Of a DNA stretch of 64,000 nt, positions 55,864 through 63,843 are shown piece after piece. The DNA comes from Microbulbifer aggregans (GTDB lineage: Bacteria > Pseudomonadota > Gammaproteobacteria > Pseudomonadales > Cellvibrionaceae): positions 3,131,501 through 3,195,500 of the forward strand of contig NZ_CP014143.1 of the NCBI RefSeq assembly GCF_001750105.1, written 5' to 3'. Every line of letters starts with the position of its first letter. The stretch's first letter is position 1. A model generated the notes under the pieces. That model had not been told where the DNA came from. It saw only the letters and a program-made list of their open reading frames with translations, and did not search any database. The position numbers and the translations under genes are program-made.

Positions 55864-55928
55864 CGCAGTTGCTCTGCCTCTCCTGCTTGCCTCTCCGGGT
55901 ATGCCGCTCGGGCGCCCGGTTGTACGAG

Positions 55929-55942
55929 GTTACAAATGTAAC
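55929..55942. promoter_or_regulatory. Probable MarR operator 1
   Basis: GTTACAAATGTAAC has perfect inverted arms GTTACA/TGTAAC. It lies 66 bases upstream of the marR start and 231 bases upstream of maiA. Confidence 0.65.
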
Positions 55943-55949
55943 TAACATT

Positions 55950-55965
55950 GGTTTCAATTGTAACC
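55950..55965. promoter_or_regulatory. Probable MarR operator 2
   Basis: GGTTTCAATTGTAACC is palindromic with one mismatched pair. Its centre is 22 bp from that of operator 1, two helical turns, so dimers would bind the same face of DNA. A TATAG-like -10 element follows on the plus strand. Confidence 0.65.
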
Positions 55966-56172
55966 ACTATAGCGGGACGTAAACGTGGAATTCTCTCTGG
56001 AGAACCACGCTGTCCAGCCAGGGGCCAGGGGCGACTCCGGCGATAAACGGTGGCGCATTATACGGCCTGCGACGACATTTTTGTTAACCGAAACTTCGTC
56101 TGGCGCTTTTTATTTGCGCAAACTGCTCACAATAGCCCTCGAAATCAATCAGGATTCGGAAAGAACAACACC

Positions 56173-56802
56173 ATGGAATTACACGGCTACTTTCGCTCTT
56201 CTGCCAGCTACCGGGTCCGCATCGGTCTGAACCTGAAAGGGCTCAGCTTCGAGTACAAAGCGGTCAACCTGCTAAAGAATGAGCAGCGAGCGGAAGAGTA
56301 CACGCGACTGAACCCCCAGGGCCTGGTTCCAGCACTGGTGGACGGTGAACAGGTGCTGACGCAGTCGCTGGCGATCCTGGAGTGGCTGGACGAAACCCAT
56401 CCGCAACCTGCACTGTTGCCGGACAGCCCGACTGAACGCGCCCGCATCCGGGCTCTCGCCTATGGTATCGCCTGTGATATCCAGCCGATCCAGAACCTGC
56501 GCATATTGCGCTACCTGCAATCAGAATACGGGCTCAGCGATGAGCAAAAGATGGGGTGGATTCGCCACTGGATTCACGAGGGCTTTGCCGCACTGGAAAA
56601 TCAATTGCACCCCGCCCCCTTTGCCGCTGGCGACAAGCCGGGCCTGTTCGAATGCTGCCTGATGCCGCAGATATATAGCGCCGAGCGGTTTGGCATGGAC
56701 ATCGCCGATTATCCGGCCATCCACCGCATCATGCTCGCCTGTAACGAAATCCCGGCCTTTATCGAGGCCCGACCTGAGAACCAGCCGGACAGCACGCTCT
56801 GA
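56173..56802 (+). CDS. maiA: Maleylacetoacetate isomerase (zeta-class GST)
   Basis: A 209-residue zeta-class GST that isomerises maleylacetoacetate to fumarylacetoacetate in tyrosine/phenylalanine degradation. The signature SSASYRVRI follows the start (MELHGYFR), with LNPQGLVPALVDG and SLAILEWLDETHP later. ATG 56173 gives the normal family size; an in-frame upstream start adds about 40 non-conserved residues. Its usual partners (homogentisate dioxygenase, fumarylacetoacetase) are not in the window. Confidence 0.93.
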   Translation: MELHGYFRSSASYRVRIGLNLKGLSFEYKAVNLLKNEQRAEEYTRLNPQGLVPALVDGEQVLTQSLAILEWLDETHPQPALLPDSPTERARIRALAYGIACDIQPIQNLRILRYLQSEYGLSDEQKMGWIRHWIHEGFAALENQLHPAPFAAGDKPGLFECCLMPQIYSAERFGMDIADYPAIHRIMLACNEIPAFIEARPENQPDSTL

Positions 56803-56971
56803 CCCGGCGCCCGCCTCCCTACAACTCCGCGCCAGCTGGAGAATGTGCCTGGCACAGTGTTGGCGCGGCAACGGCAGGAAAGTCTCTCCCACCGCCCTGA
56901 TGCGCGATGCCCGATGTTAGTTGAGCGCCCAGGGGATTCAGCACACCCCCACAACGAGGGAGCCCAAGAGG

Positions 56972-57994
56972 TTATCCGGCAGTTCCTTCCTTGCCGGAAC
57001 CTGGCGACTGCTCATCTCCTTTCACCACATTCAGGGGTTCCTTGAAAGTCAAAGTACGGTAGGGGAATGGAATTTCGATCTCCGCCGCATCCAGCGCTTT
57101 CTTGATCACGGTAACCACTTCACCAATGGATTCACGGACCTGGCCTGGTGTAGAGCCGGTCCACCACGTGACCTCGATATCGATACTGCTTTCCCCGAAG
57201 CCCTCCGGGAAAACCTGCACCTGCTCGTCGTCGCGGACAGTCCGGCACTCCTTCATCGCCTTCGCAATCACCTTGACCGCCTCCTCGATGTCCTCGCCAT
57301 AGGCCACCCCGGTCGTGATGCTGACTCGACGCTTGACCCGATTGGTCAGAACTTCACAGGGATTCTTGAACAGAAAGAGATTCGGCACGATAACCAACTC
57401 CCCGGTCATGCGGCGGATCGTAGTGTTGCGCACCTGTACTGACTCAACCCGCCCGACGATGGATTCACAGGCGATGACATCCCCCTCTTCAAAGGGAAAA
57501 CGCCAGAGAATCAGGATTCCGGCAAAGAAGTTCTCGAACATGTCCCGGAAGGCGAAGCCGATGGCCACCGACAACAGACCGACTGCACCCAGAGCCTTGG
57601 CTGGCGTAAGACCGGGGAAAAGCACCATGGCGGCGAAGAGCAGGCCCAGCAACCAAATCACGATGGTGAGCAGGCGAACAAACAGGTCCTGGAGGGATTT
57701 GCGCGAAGTGGTGCGCTGAAACAGGTGCCACCCGAAGCGCCGCAACAGTATCACGATCAGCCAGGTGGCAATCAGAACCATGAAGCTGGCGATGACAAAA
57801 GGTGTGTGTGCGAGAAAGTCTTTCCAGACATCGTTCAGTGAGGTGGCAACCGTCTGTGCCGCCTCTGATACCGGCTCAGGGGTGATTTCCTCCAGCCCCT
57901 CCAGAGCGGACGAATCTTTCTCTTCGCTCTCAGACTGACTCCTGAACAGAAGCCGGCGCAGCAGGTAAATCGTATTGTCCAGATTGCCAAACAC
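56972..57994 (-). CDS. Mechanosensitive channel of the MscS family
   Basis: A 340-residue MscS-type channel. Three membrane helices, the last being the pore helix region ALGAVGLLSVAIGFAFRDMFENFFAGILI with the conserved FRDMFENFFAG, then the beta domain (EGDVIACESIVGRVESVQVRNTTIRR) and the soluble alpha-beta domain. The N-terminal 60 residues are acidic and precede the first helix. It would vent solutes on hypo-osmotic shock. Standalone gene. Confidence 0.92.
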   Translation of the reverse strand: MFGNLDNTIYLLRRLLFRSQSESEEKDSSALEGLEEITPEPVSEAAQTVATSLNDVWKDFLAHTPFVIASFMVLIATWLIVILLRRFGWHLFQRTTSRKSLQDLFVRLLTIVIWLLGLLFAAMVLFPGLTPAKALGAVGLLSVAIGFAFRDMFENFFAGILILWRFPFEEGDVIACESIVGRVESVQVRNTTIRRMTGELVIVPNLFLFKNPCEVLTNRVKRRVSITTGVAYGEDIEEAVKVIAKAMKECRTVRDDEQVQVFPEGFGESSIDIEVTWWTGSTPGQVRESIGEVVTVIKKALDAAEIEIPFPYRTLTFKEPLNVVKGDEQSPGSGKEGTAG

Positions 57995-58064
57995 CGGGGA
58001 GCCCCCTCGAATGCACCAACCTCATTTATAGTCGATCGGGCGTCGAGGCGGCTTCGGCCGCCGG

Positions 58065-59231
58065 TCAGCTCCGCGGCAGCTGGCTCAACAGAAAATCGCG
58101 CAGGTTCTCACCCATCACCCGCCGGATTTCAGTCTCGGTAAATCCCTGGCGCAGCATTTCCTCTGTCAGAACCCCCAGTTCGCCGGCATCGAAGGTTACC
58201 GCCACGGTACCGTCATAGTCGGATCCGAGCGCCACATGCTCAATGCCGAGCAGGTCGATGGCGTAGCGAATAGCCCTCACCACGCTCTCGGGGCTCGGAT
58301 CGCAGACTGCACCATCCCAGAAACCGACCCCCACAAGCCCTCCTCCAGCAGCAATCTCTTGCATCAAGTCATCGCTGATATTGCGCGCCGAATCGCAATG
58401 CCCCTTCAGACCCGTGTGGGAGACGATCAGTGGTCGCTCGGTGAGGCTGAGGACGTCTCGCACCACCTGTTCCGAAGAGTGCGCCACGTCGATGATGACC
58501 GAGCGTCGCGCCATCTCCAGTACGGCTTCGCGCCCGAAGTCTGTGAGGCCGGCGCCACTCAATCCGTGAAGGCTTCCCCCGAGTTCATTGTCAAAGAAAT
58601 GCTGAAGGCCCATCACCCGGAAGCCCGCGTCATAGAGCACACCGATGTTTTCCAGCTTCCCCTCCAGCGGATGCGCCCCCTCGATCCCAAGGATGGCTGC
58701 CAGTGGGGCTTTGCCGTCTTCTCTCAAGGCGAGAACCTTCTGCAGATCCCCGCGCGTCTGCACGGGACTAATTGCTGCAGGGTGAAGCGAGGCCAACCGA
58801 TAGAGCCGCTCTGACTGGTACAGAGCCCGCTCGAGCAAACTGTCCCAGGTACGCGGCGGCCAGCCCTGAGCGACTGCCAGAAGAGTGATGTTGTCGCCGG
58901 CGTCGCTGGCATTTTTCTCGTAATTAAGCCCGCGTGGCGACTTCGTCACTGCGGTAAAGACCTGGATCGCGAGGTTACCGGTGCGGGCGCGCGGCAGATC
59001 GAGGTGGCCGTAATCCGAGGCATCAGCCAGATCCCGGGCCCAGAGGAAGCTGTCCGCATGTAAATCGCCCACCAGCAGAGATTGGTGCAACCGCGCCGCC
59101 TCGGCGGAAAGCGGGGGTTGGCCCTCCCCCAGATATTGATTGAGACCGGCATCCACCGCAGGCAGCAACAGCCAGCGCCACGAGACAAACAGCATCAACA
59201 GCAGGGATATCAGGGCAAGTTTGATCTTCAT
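58065..59231 (-). CDS. Membrane dipeptidase (renal dipeptidase family, M19)
   Basis: A 388-residue zinc dipeptidase. N-terminal anchor or signal (MKIKLALISLLLMLFVSWRWLLLPA). Metal residues: His-x-Asp in VGDLHADSF, Glu in IEGAHPLEG, His in DVAHSSEQ and His in VSHTGLKG. ATG 59231 is chosen over a longer frame because it starts at the anchor. Such enzymes cleave dipeptides, including D-amino-acid ones. Likely periplasmic and membrane-tethered. Confidence 0.92.
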   Translation of the reverse strand: MKIKLALISLLLMLFVSWRWLLLPAVDAGLNQYLGEGQPPLSAEAARLHQSLLVGDLHADSFLWARDLADASDYGHLDLPRARTGNLAIQVFTAVTKSPRGLNYEKNASDAGDNITLLAVAQGWPPRTWDSLLERALYQSERLYRLASLHPAAISPVQTRGDLQKVLALREDGKAPLAAILGIEGAHPLEGKLENIGVLYDAGFRVMGLQHFFDNELGGSLHGLSGAGLTDFGREAVLEMARRSVIIDVAHSSEQVVRDVLSLTERPLIVSHTGLKGHCDSARNISDDLMQEIAAGGGLVGVGFWDGAVCDPSPESVVRAIRYAIDLLGIEHVALGSDYDGTVAVTFDAGELGVLTEEMLRQGFTETEIRRVMGENLRDFLLSQLPRS

Positions 59232-59377
59232 CGACGACAGGTACCTGAGTATTATGATTTTTCTGAACATTTAGGCGCAGCCAGGATCGTTTACCTACTC
59301 GGGCAGGTAAACCAATCAGGATTGGCGCGGTCTAGGATTGACAGGAATTTTACGCCAAGCGACCGGGGAGATCATTG

Positions 59378-59854
59378 ATGCGCAGAAGTATTCCACTCTT
59401 ACTGGCCCTGGGCCTCCTGCTGGGCCTTGCGGGCTGCGCCGTACTCTCGCCGTCGTTCCAGGAGCCTGAAGTGGAAATCGTGGCGCTGCAGCCCCTGCCC
59501 TCTTCTGGCAATGAACTGCGCTTTCGGATCCAACTGCGGGTATTCAACCCCAACAGCTCTGAGCTGGCCCTGTCCGGACTTTACTACACACTCAAGCTGG
59601 CGGGACACAAGGTGGTAACCGGCACTGCCAGCGACCTCAAGCCTGTTGCCCCGTATGGCCAGGAAGACATTACGGTAGACGCCACCGCCAGCCTTGTCGG
59701 CTCCCTGATGGCAGCCGCAGACCTGCTGGGCCGACCACGTGATTCCGTGCCTTACGAGCTGGAGGCGAAACTGGGGCTGCGCCGCTCCATTCTCCCCGCA
59801 TTACGGGTCACAAAGCGAGGCGAGATCAGTCTCAATCAGTACGGTGCCCGCTAG
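59378..59854 (+). CDS. LEA14/WHy-domain lipoprotein
   Basis: A 158-residue lipoprotein with signal LLALGLLLGLAGC. The mature part is an LEA-2/WHy-like beta sandwich: FRIQLRVFNPNSSELALSGLYYTLKLAG with the NPN signature, then VTVDATASLVGSL-like strands. Such proteins are linked to desiccation and stress tolerance and to outer-membrane assembly partners. Divergent from the dipeptidase gene. Confidence 0.85.
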   Translation: MRRSIPLLLALGLLLGLAGCAVLSPSFQEPEVEIVALQPLPSSGNELRFRIQLRVFNPNSSELALSGLYYTLKLAGHKVVTGTASDLKPVAPYGQEDITVDATASLVGSLMAAADLLGRPRDSVPYELEAKLGLRRSILPALRVTKRGEISLNQYGAR

Positions 59855-59996
59855 CACTTCTCAGAGCCGGTGAGTCCGGATGCCTGTCATTCCATAACAG
59901 ACACCCAGAGTCTCACCTTGCGGTTCGACGGCGTCAGTGACCGAAACAAACGGGAACCGGGTCAGTAATGAACTAGCGAGGGAAGGAAAGAGATCA

Positions 59997-60014
59997 GGCC
60001 GCCGGGCGGCGGCC
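59997..60014 (-). other. GC hairpin downstream of the ECF operon
   Basis: GGCCGCC and GGCGGCC are inverted copies around GGGC. No clear T-run. It lies 45 bases past the last operon gene on the minus strand. Confidence 0.4.
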
Positions 60015-60058
60015 ATGTGCAGCAATCAGAAGGACCAGCAGTCCAAGGGGGCAGCCTA

Positions 60059-60433
60059 TCAGTGACGGGCCGCCAGGATGCCGCCGGTCATGGCCGCCAG
60101 AGAGGCCAGCAAGCCGACACCCACCAGCGAGTACAAGCTGATCGATTGGCGTACCGCCTCGGTCAGGACCTCGTCGAAGGGGAACTGCCAGGCGACAATC
60201 GCCGACGCCGCCACCACTGCCGCATACTGAACGCGGGTCGCGCGCTTCTCAGAGCGTTTGGAGGGGGCGGGAAGTTTCGCCATCACCTGCTCGCAGAAGC
60301 CATCGTCGTCCAGATAGGGCTCGTCGAACTGCAGCTCGCGGCTCAGCCAGGCATCGAATTCAGGGTCATTGCCCATAAGGGCCGAATCTGTCATGCCAAC
60401 GATCTTACTGTGTTTTTGATCAAAGCTATCCAC
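60059..60433 (-). CDS. Probable anti-sigma factor, single-domain membrane protein
   Basis: A 124-residue protein whose GTG start at 60433 overlaps the sigma gene stop by eight bases and is preceded by AGGAGGT five bases away. The N-terminal 60 residues are acidic and cytoplasmic (PEFDAWLSRELQFDEPYLDDDGFCEQVMAKL). Two hydrophobic segments follow (VQYAAVVAASAIVAWQFPF and LVGVGLLASLAAMTGGIL). The position right after the sigma gene and the topology fit an anti-sigma factor, but no family signature is seen. Confidence 0.7.
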   Translation of the reverse strand: MDSFDQKHSKIVGMTDSALMGNDPEFDAWLSRELQFDEPYLDDDGFCEQVMAKLPAPSKRSEKRATRVQYAAVVAASAIVAWQFPFDEVLTEAVRQSISLYSLVGVGLLASLAAMTGGILAARH

Positions 60434-60980
60434 TGACTACCTCCTCGCGCCACGCCTGCAACAGTGTCTGTAGCTTGGCCCGCGCGCGGTTAACGTGGGA
60501 TTTTACCGTACCCAGAGGCAACTTCATAATACTGGCCGCCTCCTCGTGAGAAAAGCCCCGCTGCATGCACAAGTGCACAGCCTGCCGCTGAGGCTCACTC
60601 AACTCTTCCATGGCAGACTGGAGGTCCCGGGCCATGCCCAACTGCTGCGACTCCTCCACCGACTCGTCCGCCTGGGCCCGGTCCACCAGTTCCTGGTTCA
60701 CTTCCGGAGCATTCTTACGTTTGTGGCTCATGACGAGGTTATAGGCGATGCGGTACAGCCAGGTGCTGAAACGCGCGTCTCCTCGAAACGCAGGTAGCGC
60801 TTTGTAGGCCTTGATAAAGGCCTCCTGCGCCATATCGTCCGCGAGGCCCTGGTCGCCATCGCACAGCTGACGGAGCGAGAAACGCAGCTGTGACTGATAG
60901 CGGCGGACCAGCTGGGCATAAGCCCGCTGGTCCCCATCCTCGACGATCCTGCGGATCAATTCCTCGTCATTGAGGTCCAT
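60426..60980 (-). CDS. RNA polymerase ECF sigma factor, second system
   Basis: A 184-residue sigma factor: region 2 with DDMAQEAFIKAYKALPAFRGDARFSTWLYRIAYNL, region 4 with LSEPQRQAVHLCMQRGFSHEEAASIMKLPLGTVKSHVNRARAKL. ATG 60980 gives the typical ECF length; longer frames upstream overlap the neighbour. Third gene of a four-gene operon with a small exported protein, a coiled-coil membrane protein and the probable anti-sigma. Confidence 0.92.
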   Translation of the reverse strand: MDLNDEELIRRIVEDGDQRAYAQLVRRYQSQLRFSLRQLCDGDQGLADDMAQEAFIKAYKALPAFRGDARFSTWLYRIAYNLVMSHKRKNAPEVNQELVDRAQADESVEESQQLGMARDLQSAMEELSEPQRQAVHLCMQRGFSHEEAASIMKLPLGTVKSHVNRARAKLQTLLQAWREEVVSG

Positions 60981-60991
60981 AGGTCCTGCCC

Positions 60992-61906
60992 TTAACCCAC
61001 CTGACCTTCGGAACGGTGATCCAGCTTCCAGTTGACGAACCGGGCCACACCGATGAAGAGCGGGATCAGACCCAGGCTGCCTACCCCCACGCCTGAGGCG
61101 ATGGTCAACCAGATAAACAGGGCCAGACCGACTGCAATCAAGGTAAAGCCACGATCGCGCGCCTTGCTCGGGGATTCCCCCTCCATGGCATCCAGCAGTT
61201 CCGGCGGGATATCGCGACCCTCTGCAACCATGCGGTTGATGTTGTCCATCAACAGCTGCTTTTTGCGGTAGCTGTTGCGGGTTACCAGCCATACGATCAG
61301 CACCGGGGTGCCGAAAACTGCCAGTACAGAGACAATTGCGATCAACCAGTCCATATCAATCTCATCCTTTTCCCGCACTTCGTAGCGCTGCAGCGGTTTA
61401 AGGTCACCGGAAATCCCGATCTGGATATTCTTCGGTACACCATCCAGGGACTCCTCGACCACCAGGCCCTGCTCATCCAGGATGCCCTGTTTTTCCAGCT
61501 TCTCGTAGATCCGCCGGGTCAGGGCGCCGCCGAACTCCTCGCCCAGGTCGACCTGGACCTCGCTCCGCTCGCCGGTCTCATCGCGGGTGGTGATACGCAG
61601 GGTGCCGTCATCACCCCGCAGGATCCGCACCTGCTTCTCCACCTCGTCCTCAACCCGCTGGAGATGCCGTGCGTGACTTTCCATCTCGCGCGCCCGGCTC
61701 TCCATCTCCCGTGCATGAATTTCCATTTCCCGCTGCAGGCGCTCCATCTCCCGCTGATGCTCCCGGGTATCCGGGGCCTCGACAGAAGCCGGGGGCTTGG
61801 GCGGCTCGGGGGCCTCCTGGGCCCAGCTGGCCAGCGACATTGTCGCCACCAGGCCCAACAGCAGCCGGGAACCGACTGCGGCAAAGTTATTGTTTCTCGC
61901 TCTCAT
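60992..61906 (-). CDS. Coiled-coil membrane protein, DUF6249-like
   Basis: A 304-residue protein: signal peptide (LLLGLVATMSLASWA), a Pro-rich stretch, then a Glu/Arg/Met heptad-rich coiled coil of about 60 residues (repeats of RE.E..AREMES.A). A soluble segment follows, then one helix (LIAIVSVLAVFGTPVLIVWLV), a cytoplasmic loop with LLMDNINRMVAEGRDIPPELLDAM, and a C-terminal pair of helices. The C-terminal part matches DUF6249. It starts the sigma part of the operon 11 bases upstream of the sigma gene and may sense envelope state for it. Confidence 0.78.
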   Translation of the reverse strand: MRARNNNFAAVGSRLLLGLVATMSLASWAQEAPEPPKPPASVEAPDTREHQREMERLQREMEIHAREMESRAREMESHARHLQRVEDEVEKQVRILRGDDGTLRITTRDETGERSEVQVDLGEEFGGALTRRIYEKLEKQGILDEQGLVVEESLDGVPKNIQIGISGDLKPLQRYEVREKDEIDMDWLIAIVSVLAVFGTPVLIVWLVTRNSYRKKQLLMDNINRMVAEGRDIPPELLDAMEGESPSKARDRGFTLIAVGLALFIWLTIASGVGVGSLGLIPLFIGVARFVNWKLDHRSEGQVG

Positions 61907-61945
61907 TATGGTGCTCTCAACCTGTGTTGCTTGGTGTCGATCTTC

Positions 61946-62242
61946 TTACAGCGCCGTCAGGGGCAGGCCCACCTGGTAGCCCAGCGCACCGCCCTTCACC
62001 GGGGGGCGGTCGGCAATTCTTACCGGATACGCCGGCTTACCGACCTCTTTACTGCCCTGCTCTTGCTGGCATTCATTGAGCTTGCGAGAGAAAACCTCCT
62101 CGGTCTTCTGCGAAAGCTCGCGCTCCACCTCATCCATGGGAATGGAGAGCTCGGCGGCTGCGGCCGGCAACGCGCTCAGCAAGAGCGCCAGCGCGGCGTA
62201 AAATTGTACCTTGTTGGAACGTCCTGTATCAGTGCTTTTCAT
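61946..62242 (-). CDS. Small exported protein of unknown function
   Basis: A 98-residue protein with a signal peptide (VQFYAALALLLSALPAAAA) and a mature region of about 70 residues with one cysteine (LNECQQEQGSKEVG). ATG 62242 has GGAGGCGAAA upstream (62245-62254 complement). First gene of the four-gene ECF operon. I recognise no family. Confidence 0.7.
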   Translation of the reverse strand: MKSTDTGRSNKVQFYAALALLLSALPAAAAELSIPMDEVERELSQKTEEVFSRKLNECQQEQGSKEVGKPAYPVRIADRPPVKGGALGYQVGLPLTAL

Positions 62243-62335
62243 GATTTCGCCTCCTGGCTGAATTCCTTGTACACCAGTAAGATGGGGCGAAATCACCGAT
62301 TGGATGCACCGGTGGCAAAAAATTTCGGAGAATCC

Positions 62336-62938
62336 ATGGCTCACCCCTCAGAAGTACTGAAGTTCTGGTTTGGCACGGACCAGCTGGAAGCATCCGCAGA
62401 CGAGCTGCACCAGAAGCTGTGGTTCACCCGCGATGAGACCTTCGATAACGAGATCGAGGAGCGATTCGGCCACCTGGTGGAATCCGCCATCGCCGGCGAA
62501 CTGCACGAGTGGCGGAGCTCGGTGCCCGGCGAGCTGGCTCTCGTACTGCTGTGTGACCAGTTCACCCGCAATGTTTACCGCGACACCGCCCGCGCCTTTG
62601 CCGGTGATCCGCTGGCGCTGGACGTGGCTCTGGCCGTGATCGAGCGTGGCGATGACCGCGGACTGGGGCTATTTCAGCGGGCCTTCCTGGGCATGCCCCT
62701 GGAGCATGCCGAGAGTGAGGAAATGCAGCAGCGCTCAGTGGCCTACTTCAACCGCCTGCGCATGGACTACCTGAATGGGGCCATTGGGGCCGCTCAGGCA
62801 GAGAGCTTTTACCAGTACGCCCTCGCCCACCAGAAAGTCATCGACGAGTTCGGACGCTACCCACACCGCAATGCCTCCCTTGGACGCGAATCCACAGCCG
62901 CGGAGCACGCCTGGCTGGAACAGGGAGGTGGCTTCTGA
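62336..62938 (+). CDS. DUF924 family protein
   Basis: A 200-residue protein of the DUF924 family: EVLKFWFGTD at the start, VLLCDQFTRNVYRDTARAFAGD, and FGRYPHRNASLGRESTAAEHAWL near the end. All-helical TPR-like fold; function unknown. Stop and the next ATG overlap (TGATG), so it is co-translated with the LysE exporter. Confidence 0.92.
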   Translation: MAHPSEVLKFWFGTDQLEASADELHQKLWFTRDETFDNEIEERFGHLVESAIAGELHEWRSSVPGELALVLLCDQFTRNVYRDTARAFAGDPLALDVALAVIERGDDRGLGLFQRAFLGMPLEHAESEEMQQRSVAYFNRLRMDYLNGAIGAAQAESFYQYALAHQKVIDEFGRYPHRNASLGRESTAAEHAWLEQGGGF

Positions 62939-63558
62939 TGGATCTGATCGCCTGGTTGTCACTGGCCGGAATCTGCGCCCTCGGCGCCATGAGCCCGGGC
63001 CCCAGCTTGCTGATCGTACTGCGCTGCGCTGCTGCCGGTCCCCGGCAAGGGCTGGCGAGTGCCATTGCCCACGGGGCTGCCATCGCGCTCTATGCGGGCC
63101 TGACCGCTTTCGGGCTGGCAGTACTGGTCACCCATACCCCACTGCTCTTTTCCCTGCTGCAGTGGGGTGGCGCCGCGATGCTGGTGTACCTCGGCTGGAA
63201 GGCCCTGAGCGCCCCCGCCCCAGGCAACGCCAAGACCAAACAGGCGGTTGAGGAGCCGGTTTCAGTTCCACGGGCGGCACTGCAGGGCTTCGGGATTGCG
63301 TTCTTCAACCCCAAGGTTGCGATCTTCTTTACCGCTCTGTTCAGCCAGTTCGTCTCTGCCGAGCAGGCACTGGGCACCAAGCTGGGCATGGCCGGTCTTG
63401 CCGCCGGCATCGACGCAGTCTGGTATGCACTGGTTTCACTGGTGGTCACGCTGGGGAGCGGCCGTGGCTGGCTGGGCGCAGCGGCAGCGCACCGCCTGCA
63501 GCAGGTGTTTGGGGTCTTGCTACTGGGCCTGGCAGCACGTCTGGTGCTCAGCCTCTGA
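62938..63558 (+). CDS. LysE/RhtB-family amino-acid exporter
   Basis: A 206-residue inner-membrane exporter with six predicted helices. The diagnostic GAMSPGPSLLIVLRCAAAGPRQGLASAIAHG lies near residue 19, and FGIAFFNPKVAIFFTALFSQF in the middle is the second family landmark. It would export amino acids or their analogues. Confidence 0.9.
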   Translation: MDLIAWLSLAGICALGAMSPGPSLLIVLRCAAAGPRQGLASAIAHGAAIALYAGLTAFGLAVLVTHTPLLFSLLQWGGAAMLVYLGWKALSAPAPGNAKTKQAVEEPVSVPRAALQGFGIAFFNPKVAIFFTALFSQFVSAEQALGTKLGMAGLAAGIDAVWYALVSLVVTLGSGRGWLGAAAAHRLQQVFGVLLLGLAARLVLSL

Positions 63559-63601
63559 GGAGGTCACTGGTTGCCGGCTATTCCAACCAAATCCCGATCA
63601 T

Positions 63602-63624
63602 AAAAAAAGCCCGCAAAGCGGGCT
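63602..63624 (-). terminator. Minus-strand intrinsic terminator with no annotated upstream gene
   Basis: Minus-strand stem GCCCGC/GCGGGC (63609-63614 with 63618-63623) around TTT, followed by seven T (complement of A63602-63608). No minus-strand gene leads into it, so it points to an unannotated transcript; on the plus strand it lacks a T-run. Confidence 0.6.
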
Positions 63625-63690
63625 CTCAAACTCTACTGCGGGGTTGAGGCAGCGCCCCTATTGGGGGGAGCAAGGAACGCTGCCGTGAAA
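63602..63690 (-). ncRNA. Candidate small RNA upstream of yebG
   Basis: Read on the minus strand: a stem of GGCAGCG (63678-63684) with CGCTGCC (63648-63654) enclosing a CCCC/GGGG pair, a linker of about 20 bases, then the orphan terminator at 63602-63624. A GATAAT-like -10 element lies just before 63690. No protein frame fits. Similarity to a known RNA family could not be tested. Confidence 0.3.
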
Positions 63691-63770
63691 TGATTATCCC
63701 CGAGTTTTATCTCTACTTGCCGCAGGAAAACGCACCCACCGTTCGACTTACCGCAAACCTCCGCACTTGA

Positions 63771-63790
63771 CACTGTACACATACACAATT
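63771..63790. promoter_or_regulatory. LexA box 1 (imperfect)
   Basis: CACTGTACACATACACAATT contains CTGT-N8-ACAA, close to the gammaproteobacterial LexA pattern CTGT-N8-ACAG. It overlaps a TTGACA -35-like element at 63767-63772. Confidence 0.5.
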
Positions 63791-63809
63791 ACTGTACAAA
63801 CATACATAT
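63790..63809. promoter_or_regulatory. LexA box 2
   Basis: TACTGTACAAACATACATAT matches the consensus TACTGTATATATATACAGTA at most positions, with ACAT in place of ACAG. It overlaps the expected -10 region of yebG. Confidence 0.65.
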
Positions 63810-63843
63810 AACCAACCCGCTTCAAGAAAAACCGGAGGCAACC

